A DNA stretch of 64,000 bases from Halorussus salinus (GCF_004765815.2 NZ_ML974127.1:908927-972926); one strand, 5' to 3'; positions 17,154 to 25,401 are shown, numbered from the stretch's first letter. Notes: generated by a model from the sequence alone, not told the origin. Translations and numbers: made by a program.

Positions 17154-17343
17154 TGAAGCGACGTTCCTCCGATGGTGGAGATGACTGCGACGACTCCAGC
17201 GACTCCGAGAGCCGTAACTGCAACGACTGGGACGACTTCGATTCCGACACCGAAGACCGCAACCGCGACAGCACAGACGGCTCCAATTTCGATACCAAAG
17301 GTCGCAAAAACAGCACCAAAACACCCAAACTGCCTAAAAACCG
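17154..17343. other. AT-richer periodic stretch upstream of btuD, coding status unclear
   Basis: Compositionally unlike its neighbours, with clear 3-base periodicity (many GACNCC and CGANTC triplets). One plus frame is Asp/Ser/Asn-rich; one minus frame reads as a Gly/Val/Ala-rich hydrophobic chain (for example GAVCAVAVAVFGVGIEVV), but neither has a start codon with a supporting promoter. No function is assigned. It could be a decayed small membrane gene or spacer. Confidence 0.35.
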
Positions 17344-18639
17344 ATGATAGAGATAGACGACGTGGCGGTCGAACTCGGCGGGAACTCGATACTCGACGGC
17401 GTGACCACCGCCGTCGAGGAGGGCCGGTTCGTCGGCTTGGTCGGCCCCAACGGGGCCGGGAAGACGACCCTGCTCCGGGCCATCCACGGCGTCCTCACGC
17501 CCGACCGCGGGGAGGTCCGGGTGGGCGGCGACTCGGTGGCGGCGCTCTCCTCGAAGGAGGCGAGTCGCCGGGTCGCGGTCGTTCCGCAGGACACCACCCT
17601 CTCGTTCGACTTTCCGGTCGAGGAGGTCGTGGGGATGGGTCGCCACCCCTACCGGTCGCGCTTCTCGGGTCCGCAATCGTCCCGAGAAGGCACCTCCGAC
17701 GGCGAACGCGTCTCCGACCGCGAACACGTCGAGCGCGCGATGGCCCGCACCGAGGTCGCCGAGTTCGCCGAGCGGTCGATTACCGCGGTGTCGGGCGGCG
17801 AGCGCCAGCGCGTCCTGCTGGCCCGCGCGCTGGCACAGGACACGCCCGCGCTCCTGCTGGACGAACCCACCGCGAGCCTCGACATCAACCACCAAGTCCG
17901 GACGCTCGAACTCGTCCGCGAGTTGGCCGACGAGGGCAAGACCGTCGTGGCGGCCATCCACGACCTGAATCTGGCGGCCCACTACTGCGACGAGTTGCGC
18001 CTGCTGGCGGGCGGCGAGATTCGGGCCAGCGGCGACCCCGAGGAGGTCCTCGCGGAGGACCACCTCGAAGCCGCCTTCGACACGCGGGCGGTCGTCTCCA
18101 GCCACCCCGTGACCGGTTCGACCTACGTCACCGCGCTCCCCGAGCGTCCGACCGAGGAGGACCCCGCGGGGCGAGTCCACGTCGTCGGCGGGGGCGGCAC
18201 CGTCTCGCGACTCCTCTACGTGCTGTCGGCGGCGGGCTACGAGGTCTCGGTCGGCGCGCTCAACGAGGGCGACTCGGACCTCGAAACCGCCCGGTCGCTC
18301 GGTCTCGACGCCGTGACCGAGGAGCCGTTCGCGCCGGTCGGCGAGGCGGCCCGCCGGGAGGTAGAAGCCCGTATTCGAGGGGCGGACGCGACGATTCTCG
18401 CGGACGTGGAGGTCGGCGCGGGCAACCTCGCCAACCTCCGGGCCGCCCGCGAGGCCGACTCCGTGGTCGTGGTCGAGGAGCGCCCGTTCGCCGAGCGCAA
18501 CTACGCCGGGAGCGACGCCGCCGCGCTCTACCGGGAGTTGAGCGAGCGCGGACGAGTGGTCGGCCCCGACGAACTCCTCGGGGCGGTCGAGGAGGCGGTC
18601 GCCGAGTCCGAGGCGCGGCCGAACGTCGAAGCCGAGTGA
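17344..18639 (+). CDS. btuD: BtuD-like ABC transporter ATP-binding protein with C-terminal extension
   Basis: 431 residues. The first ~260 form the ATPase: Walker A GPNGAGKTT (33-41), Q-loop VVPQDTTL, signature VSGGERQRVLL (~150-159), Walker B LLLDEPTASLD, and the switch His in AAIHDLNLAAHYC. This is the FecE/BtuD class and fits the permease upstream. Residues ~265-431 are an extra domain with a Rossmann-like start (VHVVGGGGTVSRLLYVL) and a Glu-rich helical end; plain BtuD proteins lack it. The domain may regulate the transporter or bind a ligand. Start is the ATG at 17344. Confidence 0.88.
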   Translation: MIEIDDVAVELGGNSILDGVTTAVEEGRFVGLVGPNGAGKTTLLRAIHGVLTPDRGEVRVGGDSVAALSSKEASRRVAVVPQDTTLSFDFPVEEVVGMGRHPYRSRFSGPQSSREGTSDGERVSDREHVERAMARTEVAEFAERSITAVSGGERQRVLLARALAQDTPALLLDEPTASLDINHQVRTLELVRELADEGKTVVAAIHDLNLAAHYCDELRLLAGGEIRASGDPEEVLAEDHLEAAFDTRAVVSSHPVTGSTYVTALPERPTEEDPAGRVHVVGGGGTVSRLLYVLSAAGYEVSVGALNEGDSDLETARSLGLDAVTEEPFAPVGEAARREVEARIRGADATILADVEVGAGNLANLRAAREADSVVVVEERPFAERNYAGSDAAALYRELSERGRVVGPDELLGAVEEAVAESEARPNVEAE

Positions 18640-18718
18640 GTCGCCGAGACGCGTCTGTGCTTCGAGTACGCGGGAACGACTGGCTTCGACACCGCACCGA
18701 TGACCGAAGCGACGAGAA

Positions 18719-19084
18719 TCAACTACAAGACGTGTCGGAGAGGTGGTCTTCGCCCCACGTGTCCATCGCTTCGACCACCGGTTCAAGCGAGGCACCCCGC
18801 TCGGTCAGCGAGTACTCGACCCGGAACGGTTTCTCGCTCACTATCTCCCGGTTCACGAGATTCTTGTCTTCCAAGTCTTCGAGACTGCTCGACAGCACGG
18901 TACTCGAAATCGACTCGATGTCGTCTTCGAGCGCGTTGAACCCGAGCGGACCGCGGGCGAGCAGTCGGTGGACGATGACCGGGTGCCACTTCTTTCCGAT
19001 GAGGTGGGCGGTACAGGTCACGGCACACCAGTCGTCGCCAGCACACCACGACGCGACGCAGGCCTCCTCTTCGACGTTCGTCAT
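18719..19084 (-). CDS. HxlR-type winged-helix regulator with N-terminal Cys cluster
   Basis: 121-residue DNA-binding regulator. The HxlR (DUF24) core is seen from LIGKKWHPVIVHRLL through GFNALEDDIESISSTVLSSSLEDLE (recognition helix) to a wing ending VEYSLTERGASL. Before it, four cysteines occur within 16 residues (C9, C14, C20, C24), with a further Cys at the C-terminus (SDTSCS). HxlR proteins often sense thiol or aldehyde stress through one conserved Cys; four could bind a metal or form disulfides. I start at ATG 19084, where coding character begins. The divergent neighbour encodes a Cys-tailed membrane protein, a likely target. Confidence 0.85.
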   Translation of the reverse strand: MTNVEEEACVASWCAGDDWCAVTCTAHLIGKKWHPVIVHRLLARGPLGFNALEDDIESISSTVLSSSLEDLEDKNLVNREIVSEKPFRVEYSLTERGASLEPVVEAMDTWGEDHLSDTSCS

Positions 19085-19237
19085 TTGCCGGGAGCGTTCC
19101 GGACGCGGACGTATCATTCTACCGCCATTGGGTTACCAACCGAAACTAGGTACGAGACCGAAATCAACTCAGAAAACAGTACTCGGTCAGTGCGAGCTTC
19201 GCTGACCGTTAAAATGATAGGACGTTTCTGTGGATGC

Positions 19238-19543
19238 ATGTCCTCCGAAATGGATTCCGCTCGTCCGAAACGGGGCGTCGTTTCGCTCGTGAGAGACGCC
19301 CTCAACGTCCGAAACGCCGTGCTACTGCTCGCTGGCCTTCTCGCGGGCTACAGCCTCGGCATCGTCGGCGAAGGCCCCATCGACGTTCCGGTTCTCGGGT
19401 CGGTTCCCGCGACGCTCCTCGGTGGCGTCGGACTGGTCGTCGCATTCGTCACGTACCAGCGTCAGAGTTGCTGTGACGACTGCGCTGACGACGCGTGTGG
19501 ATGCACCGGAGAGTGCGGCGAGAGTTGTTCGTACGAACCCTGA
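19238..19543 (+). CDS. membrane protein with Cys-rich C-terminal tail
   Basis: 101 residues, family not recognised. Two hydrophobic segments (AVLLLAGLLAGYSLGIVG and SVPATLLGGVGLVVAFVTY) are followed by a 20-odd-residue tail with seven cysteines (SCCDDCADDACGCTG, then ECGESCSYEP). That density suggests metal binding or thiol redox chemistry on one face of the membrane. An earlier in-frame ATG at 19214 would add FCGC at the N-terminus; I prefer 19238 because TTAAAA at 19209-19214 lies ~27 nt upstream, but this is uncertain. Divergent from the Cys-rich HxlR regulator, which suggests joint control. Confidence 0.7.
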   Translation: MSSEMDSARPKRGVVSLVRDALNVRNAVLLLAGLLAGYSLGIVGEGPIDVPVLGSVPATLLGGVGLVVAFVTYQRQSCCDDCADDACGCTGECGESCSYEP

Positions 19544-19683
19544 CTGAACCGCCACAGAACCGCGGCTCGTCGGTCCGCGGTCGGCCCGCCGGACGTGCGG
19601 GACTCCTCGGCCGCGACGGAACGCGCCTTCGGCGTCACCGGGAGACACAAGGGATATGTCAGTCGTGGCGAAATCGCCGGACG

Positions 19684-20709
19684 ATGCCCTCCACTATCTC
19701 GCGGCGGCGTCTGCTGGCGGCCGGTAGTGCGGTCGCGCTCGCCGGAACGAGCGGCTGTCTTGACGCGATTCGTGACGCGACCGGAAGCGACAGCGCGATC
19801 GGGAGCGAAACCGGGAACGTCTCGGGCGAGCGACGACTCAGACTGTCGCTGTCCCGCCAGTCGGGGACGCTCGCCGACCACTACGTCACCGACTTCGAGG
19901 GGCGGCCCCACTGGGACGAGGAGGCCTTCGCGGCCGCGGTCTCGGGCGAGACCTACACCACCCAACTCAGGCAACCGTTCTTCGCCCGTGACGACCCGAA
20001 ATACGCGAAACACGACGGGACCTACTACCGACTCGGCTCGGTCGTCGTCGGCGAGCGCGAGGAGACCCACCCCGTCCTGCGACTCCGAACGGTCGGGTCG
20101 CCCGACGAACTCGACTCGGTGCCCGACCACACGGCTCGTGAGGACCTGCCCGAGGCCGACCAGCATGCGGTCGAAATCGCACACATGGCCGCTCGCGCTC
20201 GTGGCAACGTCGGCGGGGTCCCGGTGGGCCTCGTCGAGCGCGGCGGCTACGTCTACCGGAGTGACGAGGGCGTCGAGGAGAGTCGTCTCCTCGGCGACTC
20301 GGGACCGAGCCACGTCGAGTACCGCGGGAAAATCTACGCGGTCGAGGTCTCGCGCGAGACGTTCTACGAGCCGATTTACCGGGCCGAGGTCGAACCGGTC
20401 GCCGACTCGCCCGCGGAGTTGGAGGCGGTGCTTCGCGCTCGATTCGTGGAGGCACGGTTCGTCCGCGGCGACCTCTCGACCGACGAGCGGTCGCTCCTCC
20501 GGGACGCCCGAGGGCGAAAGGGATACGGCGAGAGTCACCCGTATTCGGAGGCGTATCGGTCGGTCCTGAAGCGACTCCGCCGCCGGGCGTACATCGACGG
20601 CAACATCCGGAAGGACGCGTTCTCGGAACCGGACCGCCCGTCTGTCGTCCTGTACGACGGCGAGTATTACGAGTACTACCTCCGGTTCGTGACGGACGAC
20701 GGGTCGTGA
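19684..20709 (+). CDS. Tat-exported lipoprotein with repeated Tyr-rich motif, function unknown
   Basis: 341 residues. The signal is Tat plus lipobox: SRRRLLAAGSAVALAGTSGC, with the Cys as lipid attachment site. The mature part contains a recurring short motif, a charged pair followed by Gly-x-Tyr: KHDGTYYRL, VERGGYVYRS, EYRGKIYAV, LYDGEYYEYYL, spaced irregularly along the chain, suggesting repeated beta modules. No catalytic motif is visible. A GATATG element at 19653-19658 about 27 nt upstream supports a leaderless start at 19684. The protein at 28939 shares the motif style but not clear homology. Confidence 0.75.
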   Translation: MPSTISRRRLLAAGSAVALAGTSGCLDAIRDATGSDSAIGSETGNVSGERRLRLSLSRQSGTLADHYVTDFEGRPHWDEEAFAAAVSGETYTTQLRQPFFARDDPKYAKHDGTYYRLGSVVVGEREETHPVLRLRTVGSPDELDSVPDHTAREDLPEADQHAVEIAHMAARARGNVGGVPVGLVERGGYVYRSDEGVEESRLLGDSGPSHVEYRGKIYAVEVSRETFYEPIYRAEVEPVADSPAELEAVLRARFVEARFVRGDLSTDERSLLRDARGRKGYGESHPYSEAYRSVLKRLRRRAYIDGNIRKDAFSEPDRPSVVLYDGEYYEYYLRFVTDDGS

Positions 20710-20832
20710 GACCGCTCTGCACTCGTTACGCGCGGGTTTTCGTTTTTTAGGGAACGGAGAGTACACTCCTAGTACGGTACACGCTACCGCTTTTCACGAA
20801 CGCTTTTCCGACAGCCGGATGCGATTTCGGGC
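20710..20832 (+). terminator. T-rich stretch after the lipoprotein gene
   Basis: GGGTTTTCGTTTTTTAG at 20733-20749 follows the stop codon by ~25 nt; T-runs of this kind terminate archaeal transcription. A short repeat GTAC-N7-GTAC follows. The rest of the gap to the next ATG shows nothing further. Confidence 0.45.
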
Positions 20833-21546
20833 ATGGGAGACCCCTTCGGCCGCGCCGTCCGCGACCACTCCCGCGGCGAGCGCGACGAACCCCTGATTCA
20901 GCGCGACGGCGAGGAGACCCGCGAGCATCCCATCGAACAGTTCTACTTCACGGAGTTCACCGCCGAGAGCGACCCCGGTCGGTGGCTGGAGTCGTACCTC
21001 GATGGCCCGCTACTGGACCTCGGCGCGGGCGCGGGTCGTCACGCGCTGTACTTTCAGGAAAAGTTCGAGACGGTCGCACTCGAAGTCAGCGAGAACTTGG
21101 TGGCGACGATGCGCGACCGAGGAGTCGCCGACGCCCGCGACGGGGACATGTTCGCGCTCCGCGAGACGTTCGAGCGCGACCGGTTCCGGTCGGCGCTGGC
21201 CATCGGCACCCAGTTGGGTCTCGCGGGGTCGATGGACGGTCTCCGGCGATTCCTGAGCGACCTCGCGCACGTGACCGCGCCCGACGGGACCGCGGTGGTG
21301 GACTGCTACGACCCCGGCCGAATCGAGGAGGGCGACCTGCTGGGTTACCGGCCGGACCCGACGCCGGGACAGGCCGCGCGGGTGATGACCTTCGAGTACG
21401 AGGACGAACTGGGCGAGACCCTGCTGTTCCGCCTGTTCGGTCCCGACAGAATCCGGGAGGCGGCGGTCGGAACCGACTGGCGGGTCGCGGACGTGTACTA
21501 CGGCGACGAGGGGCCGCACTACCGGGCCGCGCTCGACAAAGCCTAA
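20833..21546 (+). CDS. class I SAM-dependent methyltransferase
   Basis: 237 residues. The SAM-binding motif I is LLDLGAGAGRHALYF (~residues 58-72), with an acidic residue after strand 2 (VALEVSENLV). Motif IV is less canonical (SALAIGTQLGLAGSM), and PDGTAVVDCYDP follows. N-terminal residues IEQFYFTEF may cap the active site. The substrate is unknown. It resembles haloarchaeal stand-alone methylases usually annotated only by fold. It is followed by a convergent membrane gene 26 bp away. Confidence 0.85.
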   Translation: MGDPFGRAVRDHSRGERDEPLIQRDGEETREHPIEQFYFTEFTAESDPGRWLESYLDGPLLDLGAGAGRHALYFQEKFETVALEVSENLVATMRDRGVADARDGDMFALRETFERDRFRSALAIGTQLGLAGSMDGLRRFLSDLAHVTAPDGTAVVDCYDPGRIEEGDLLGYRPDPTPGQAARVMTFEYEDELGETLLFRLFGPDRIREAAVGTDWRVADVYYGDEGPHYRAALDKA

Positions 21547-21571
21547 CTGGTCGAATCGCGCTCGAAAAACG

Positions 21572-21880
21572 CTAACTCGCCGCGCGTTCTCGCTGTTGGG
21601 CCAACTCGAACAGCATCAGCGCCGCGAACGTGCTGGCCGCCAGCAGGACCATCCCGGCGACGCCGACTCGGACGTTCGGCGCGGCGAGGCTCCCGGTGCC
21701 CAACAGCGCGCCCGAGACCAGCGCCACCAGCGCCCGGCCGGGGAGCGAGAACGTCGCGCACCGCTGGGCGAGCGTCGGGTCCAGCCCCACGATACGGGTC
21801 CAGACGACGTAGAGCGACGCGACGAACAGAAACGAGAGCAGGCCGACGCCCAGAAGGAGGGCGAACTTCGCGGGGTTCAT
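21572..21880 (-). CDS. hypothetical membrane protein
   Basis: 102 residues, family not recognised. Three hydrophobic helices are visible (FALLLGVGLLSFLFVASLYV, GRALVALVSGALLGTGSLAA, GVAGMVLLAASTFAALMLF), ending in a polar tail (QQRERAAS). A minus-strand TATA-like CTTATATC (about 21907-21914) is ~30 nt before the ATG. It sits back to back with the carotenoid operon; no evidence ties it to pigment synthesis. Confidence 0.7.
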   Translation of the reverse strand: MNPAKFALLLGVGLLSFLFVASLYVVWTRIVGLDPTLAQRCATFSLPGRALVALVSGALLGTGSLAAPNVRVGVAGMVLLAASTFAALMLFELAQQRERAAS

Positions 21881-21990
21881 CTCCTATTCGGAAGGCATCA
21901 TGGTTCAGATATAAGTGTATCGGTGATATTTTTCGGAAATTACACGACTGCACGAGGGTTCGCTCGCAGATGTCGGCGAGCGCACGGTCC

Positions 21991-22003
21991 GTCGATTTAT
22001 GTG
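21991..22003 (+). promoter_or_regulatory. TATA box of the bacterioruberin operon
   Basis: GATTTATGTG is centred ~27 nt before the crtD ATG at 22026, the spacing for a leaderless transcript. No repeat or operator was recognised next to it. Confidence 0.6.
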
Positions 22004-22025
22004 AGTCGCGCCCTCAGAACCGGAC

Positions 22026-23582
22026 ATGGAACTCGCCGACCGGTCAGTCGTGGTCGTGGGCAGTGGTTTCGGCGGTCTCTCGACGGCCTGCTATCTCGCC
22101 GACGCGGGCGCGGACGTGACCGTCGTGGAGAAGAACGAACAGTTGGGCGGCCGGGCGAGCGTCCTCGAACGCGACGGTTTCAGATTCGATATGGGTCCGT
22201 CGTGGTATCTGATGCCCGACGTGTTCGAGCGGTTCTTCGGCCACTTCGGCCGGAGTCCCGACGAGTACTACGAACTCCGCCATCTGGACCCCCACTACCA
22301 GATATTCTTCAAGGACGGCGACGACGTGACCGTCACCCCCGACCGCGAGGAGACCAAGGCGACCTTCGAGGAGTACGAACCCGGCGCGGCCGCGGCCCTC
22401 GATTCGTACCTCGCCGAGTCCGAGGAGACGTACAACATCGGGATGGAACACTTCGTCTACAAAGATAGGCCGCGGTTCCGCGACTACGTGGACTTGGACG
22501 TGGCTCGCCACGCCCGCGGCCTCACCTTCCTCGGGTCGATGCAGGGCCACGTCGAGGAGTACTTCGACCACCCCAAACTCCAGCAAATAATGCAGTACAC
22601 GCTGGTCTTCCTCGGCGGGTCGCCCAAGAACACGCCCGCGCTCTACAACCTGATGAGCCACGTCGATTTCAACCTCGGCGTCCACTACCCCGTGCGCGCT
22701 GACCGCGACGAGCGCGACGGCACCGACCGGAGCGGAGCGGCCGACGGGGAGGACGAGCGCGCGACGCCCGGCGGGATGGGCGTCGTCGTGGACGCGATGG
22801 CCGAGTTAGGTCGGGAACTGGGTGTCGAGTACCGGACCGACAGCCCCGTCGAGTCGATTCTCGGGTCGGCGGGCAACTTCCGCGTCGAGACCGAAGACGG
22901 GTTCCTGCGCTCGGACCTCGTGGTCAGCGACGCCGACTACGCCCACACCGAGCAGGAACTTCTCCCGCCGCAGAGCCGCCAGTACGACGCCGACTACTGG
23001 GAGTCGCGGACCTACGCGCCCTCGGCGTTCCTGCTGTACCTCGGCGTCGAGGGCGACGTGGACGCGCTGGAACACCACACCCTCGTCCTGCCGACCGACT
23101 GGAACGAACACTTCGACGAGATATTCGAGGACCCCCAGTGGCCCGAGGACCCCGCGTACTACCTCTGCGTCCCGAGCGAGACCGACGACACGGTGGCACC
23201 GGAGGGCCACAGCAATCTGTTCGCGCTGGTCCCCATCGCGCCCGGTCTCGAAGACGGGACCGCGACCCGCGAGTGGTACCGGGACCTCGTGCTGGACGAC
23301 ATCGCCGAGAACACCGGCGTCGAGTTGCGGGACCGCATCGTCGTCGAGGAGTCGTTCTGCGTCTCGGACTTCGCCGACCGGTACAACTCCATCGAGGGAA
23401 CCGCGCTGGGTCTCGCTCACACGCTCCGCCAGACCGGCCCGCTCCGGCCCGGCCACCGCTCGTCGGAGGTGCCCGGTCTCTACTTCACGGGGTCGTTCAC
23501 CACGCCCGGCATCGGCGTCCCGATGTGTCTCATCAGCGGCCAGCACACCGCCGACGCGGTGTTGAACGACTGCGGCCAGTAG
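22026..23582 (+). CDS. crtD: phytoene-desaturase-family carotenoid 3,4-desaturase CrtD
   Basis: 518-residue FAD enzyme of the CrtI/CrtD family. The N-terminal dinucleotide fold is VVVVGSGFGGLSTACYLADAG (trimmed here to the first part, residues 8-20), followed by GGRASVLERDGFRFDMGPSW. The C-terminal FAD motif is GLYFTGSFTTPGIGVPMCL. With lyeJ and cruF directly downstream it matches the haloarchaeal bacterioruberin set, in which CrtD desaturates the C3,4 bonds after lycopene elongation. A general phytoene desaturase role is the alternative; context favours CrtD. An acidic insert (ERDGTDRSGAADGEDER, ~residues 228-244) is halophile-specific. Confidence 0.9.
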   Translation: MELADRSVVVVGSGFGGLSTACYLADAGADVTVVEKNEQLGGRASVLERDGFRFDMGPSWYLMPDVFERFFGHFGRSPDEYYELRHLDPHYQIFFKDGDDVTVTPDREETKATFEEYEPGAAAALDSYLAESEETYNIGMEHFVYKDRPRFRDYVDLDVARHARGLTFLGSMQGHVEEYFDHPKLQQIMQYTLVFLGGSPKNTPALYNLMSHVDFNLGVHYPVRADRDERDGTDRSGAADGEDERATPGGMGVVVDAMAELGRELGVEYRTDSPVESILGSAGNFRVETEDGFLRSDLVVSDADYAHTEQELLPPQSRQYDADYWESRTYAPSAFLLYLGVEGDVDALEHHTLVLPTDWNEHFDEIFEDPQWPEDPAYYLCVPSETDDTVAPEGHSNLFALVPIAPGLEDGTATREWYRDLVLDDIAENTGVELRDRIVVEESFCVSDFADRYNSIEGTALGLAHTLRQTGPLRPGHRSSEVPGLYFTGSFTTPGIGVPMCLISGQHTADAVLNDCGQ

Positions 23583-23588
23583 CCAGCC

Positions 23589-24461
23589 ATGCACGAACGC
23601 TCCTCGAACGTCACGCTCGGCTACCTGCTGACGCTCTCGCGGCCCCGGTTCTGGCTCTATCTGGCCGGACCGGTCCTCGTCGGCGTCGCCTACGGCGCGT
23701 CGGTCGTCGGCGAGCTGTTCGCCCCGCCAGCGGTCGCGCTGTTCGCGTACTTCCTCGTGCCCGCGAACGTCTACCTCTACGGCGTCAACGACGTGTTCGA
23801 CGCGGACATCGACGCCGAGAACCCCAAGAAGACCGGCGAACAGGCCCGCGAAGCCCGGTTCCGCGGCGGCGGAACGGTCGCGGCGGTCGTCGCGGTCTGC
23901 GGGCTGGCGGGTCTCGCGCTAGTGGGCGCGCTCGTCGCGGTCGCCAGCGCGGGCGCGGCGGTTTGGGTACTGGCGTTTCTCTTCCTCGGCTACGCTTACA
24001 GCGCGCCGCCGTTCCGACTCAAGACGGTTCCGCCGCTCGATTCGGTCTCGAACGGTCTCTACGTCCTACCCGGCGCGGCGGCGTACGTCGCGCTGGCGGG
24101 TCGCCAACCCCCCGCGCTCGCAATCGCTGGCGGGTGGCTCTGGGCGATGGCGATGCACACCTTCTCGGCGATTCCCGACATCGACCCCGACCGCCGGGCC
24201 GGGATTCGGACGACCGCGACCGTGCTGGGCGAGCGCCGGACCTTGGCGTACTGCGGGGCGGTCTGGCTCGTCGCCGCCGGAGCGTTCGGCCTGCTGGACT
24301 GGCGGGCCGGGGCACTCCTCGCGGTCTATCCCCTCCTCGCGGCGGGCGTCGCCGAGACCGACGTGGCCGTCTCGCGGGCCTACTGGTGGTTCCCGGCCGT
24401 CAACGGACTGGTCGGGATGATGCTGACCTTGGGCGGTCTCTGGGGGGTCGTGCGTGGGTAG
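23589..24461 (+). CDS. lyeJ: lycopene elongase/1,2-hydratase (UbiA-type prenyltransferase) LyeJ
   Basis: 290-residue membrane prenyltransferase that adds C5 units to lycopene on the way to C50 bacterioruberin. The first Asp-rich motif is NDVFDADIDAENPKK (~residues 66-80) and the second DIDPDRRAGIRTTA, both needed for Mg-diphosphate binding in the UbiA superfamily. About seven to eight helices are visible. It starts 6 bp after the crtD stop, and its own stop overlaps the cruF GTG start, so the three genes form one operon. In haloarchaea LyeJ also blocks lycopene flow to retinal when opsin is absent; that regulation is known for the family, not shown here. Confidence 0.92.
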   Translation: MHERSSNVTLGYLLTLSRPRFWLYLAGPVLVGVAYGASVVGELFAPPAVALFAYFLVPANVYLYGVNDVFDADIDAENPKKTGEQAREARFRGGGTVAAVVAVCGLAGLALVGALVAVASAGAAVWVLAFLFLGYAYSAPPFRLKTVPPLDSVSNGLYVLPGAAAYVALAGRQPPALAIAGGWLWAMAMHTFSAIPDIDPDRRAGIRTTATVLGERRTLAYCGAVWLVAAGAFGLLDWRAGALLAVYPLLAAGVAETDVAVSRAYWWFPAVNGLVGMMLTLGGLWGVVRG

Positions 24462-25320
24462 CCCGAACTCGGACGGCGCGGCCGGAGGTCCCGCGACCAG
24501 AGCCCGAATCGAGGAGGCCCTCTCCCGCCTCGTCCGCGAGAACCGCTTCACCATCGCGGTGGTCTTCCCGCTGGTCGGGGCCGCGCTGTTCGTGTTGAGC
24601 TACGAGGAGGTCCTCCTCCCGCCGTGGCTGGCGATGAATCCGGTCCTCATCCTCTTCGGAACCGCCGTGATGCGCCTGCCGCTGGTCGCCGGGCTGGCTC
24701 CGCTGGTGAATCGGAAGGCGGGGGCCGGACTCCTGCTGGTCACGGGCTACAGCTACTTTATCGAGTACGTCGGCGTCCACTACGGCGTTCCCTACGGCGA
24801 GTTCAGTTATCAGCTCCAGCTCGGGCCGATGGTCGGCGGCGTCCCTATCGGGCTTCCCGTCTTCTTTCTCCCGCTGGTCCTCAACAGCTATCTGCTGGTT
24901 CTCCTCCTGCTCCCGCGCGCCTCCCGCGCCAAGCGAACCCTCGCGGCGCTCGCGCTCGTCCTCGTCGTGGACTTCGTGTTGGACCCCGCGGCGGTCGGCC
25001 TCGGCTTCTGGCAGTACGACGGCGGCGGATTCTACTACGGCGTCCCACTCTCGAACTTCCAAGGGTGGGTCCTGAGCGGCTTCGTCGCGGTCTCGGTAAT
25101 CGAGTGGGGCTTCGACACCGAGGAGTTGGCCACCCGCCTCGAAACCTGCGAGTTCGCGCTGGACGACTTCGTGAGCTTCGTCGTGCTGTGGGGCGCGATG
25201 AACGCCTACTTCGGCCACTGGATTGCGGTCGCGCTCGCGGTCGGCCTGTCGGCGGGACTGGTCCGGACCGACCGCTTCGACTTCGTTGGGGTGGGTCGGG
25301 AGCGCCCCGAGCAGAGCTGA
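24454..25320 (+). CDS. cruF: bisanhydrobacterioruberin hydratase CruF
   Basis: 288-residue polytopic protein, last gene of the operon. CruF hydrates the terminal isopentenyl groups to give bacterioruberin. The family is recognised by order in the operon and by motifs in membrane segments: GYSYFIEYVGVHYGVPYGEF and PLSNFQGW, with conserved His and acidic residues in the first. The GTG start at 24454 lies inside lyeJ (8-bp overlap), giving tight coupling. A short Ser/Ala-rich N-terminus precedes the first helix. After the stop comes a region with 25-bp direct repeats. Confidence 0.92.
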   Translation: MGSPNSDGAAGGPATRARIEEALSRLVRENRFTIAVVFPLVGAALFVLSYEEVLLPPWLAMNPVLILFGTAVMRLPLVAGLAPLVNRKAGAGLLLVTGYSYFIEYVGVHYGVPYGEFSYQLQLGPMVGGVPIGLPVFFLPLVLNSYLLVLLLLPRASRAKRTLAALALVLVVDFVLDPAAVGLGFWQYDGGGFYYGVPLSNFQGWVLSGFVAVSVIEWGFDTEELATRLETCEFALDDFVSFVVLWGAMNAYFGHWIAVALAVGLSAGLVRTDRFDFVGVGRERPEQS

Positions 25321-25328
25321 GTCGGACA

Positions 25329-25401
25329 CGAACGACTCGCCCCACCCGAAGGAAAGGTGGACACGAGTCGTTCTCCCGAACGACTCGCCCCACCCGAAGG
25401 A
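25329..25401. repeat. 25-bp perfect direct repeat with intervening hairpin
   Basis: The 25-mer beginning CGAACGACTCGCCCCACCCG is present at 25329-25353 and again at 25377-25401 without mismatch. Between and overlapping them, CGAGTCGTTC (25364-25373) and GAACGACTCG (25378-25387) form a perfect 10-bp hairpin with a TCCC loop. The first repeat can also pair with the CGAGTCGTTC arm, so two alternative hairpins exist. It sits between cruF and the SHOCT gene: a terminator, an attenuator-like switch or a protein site. Confidence 0.6.

Noticed and set aside
25329-25401. Minimal CRISPR or IS target-site duplication
   Set aside because: Only two copies; the sequence between them contains no transposase or mobile gene and one arm is complementary to the repeats themselves.
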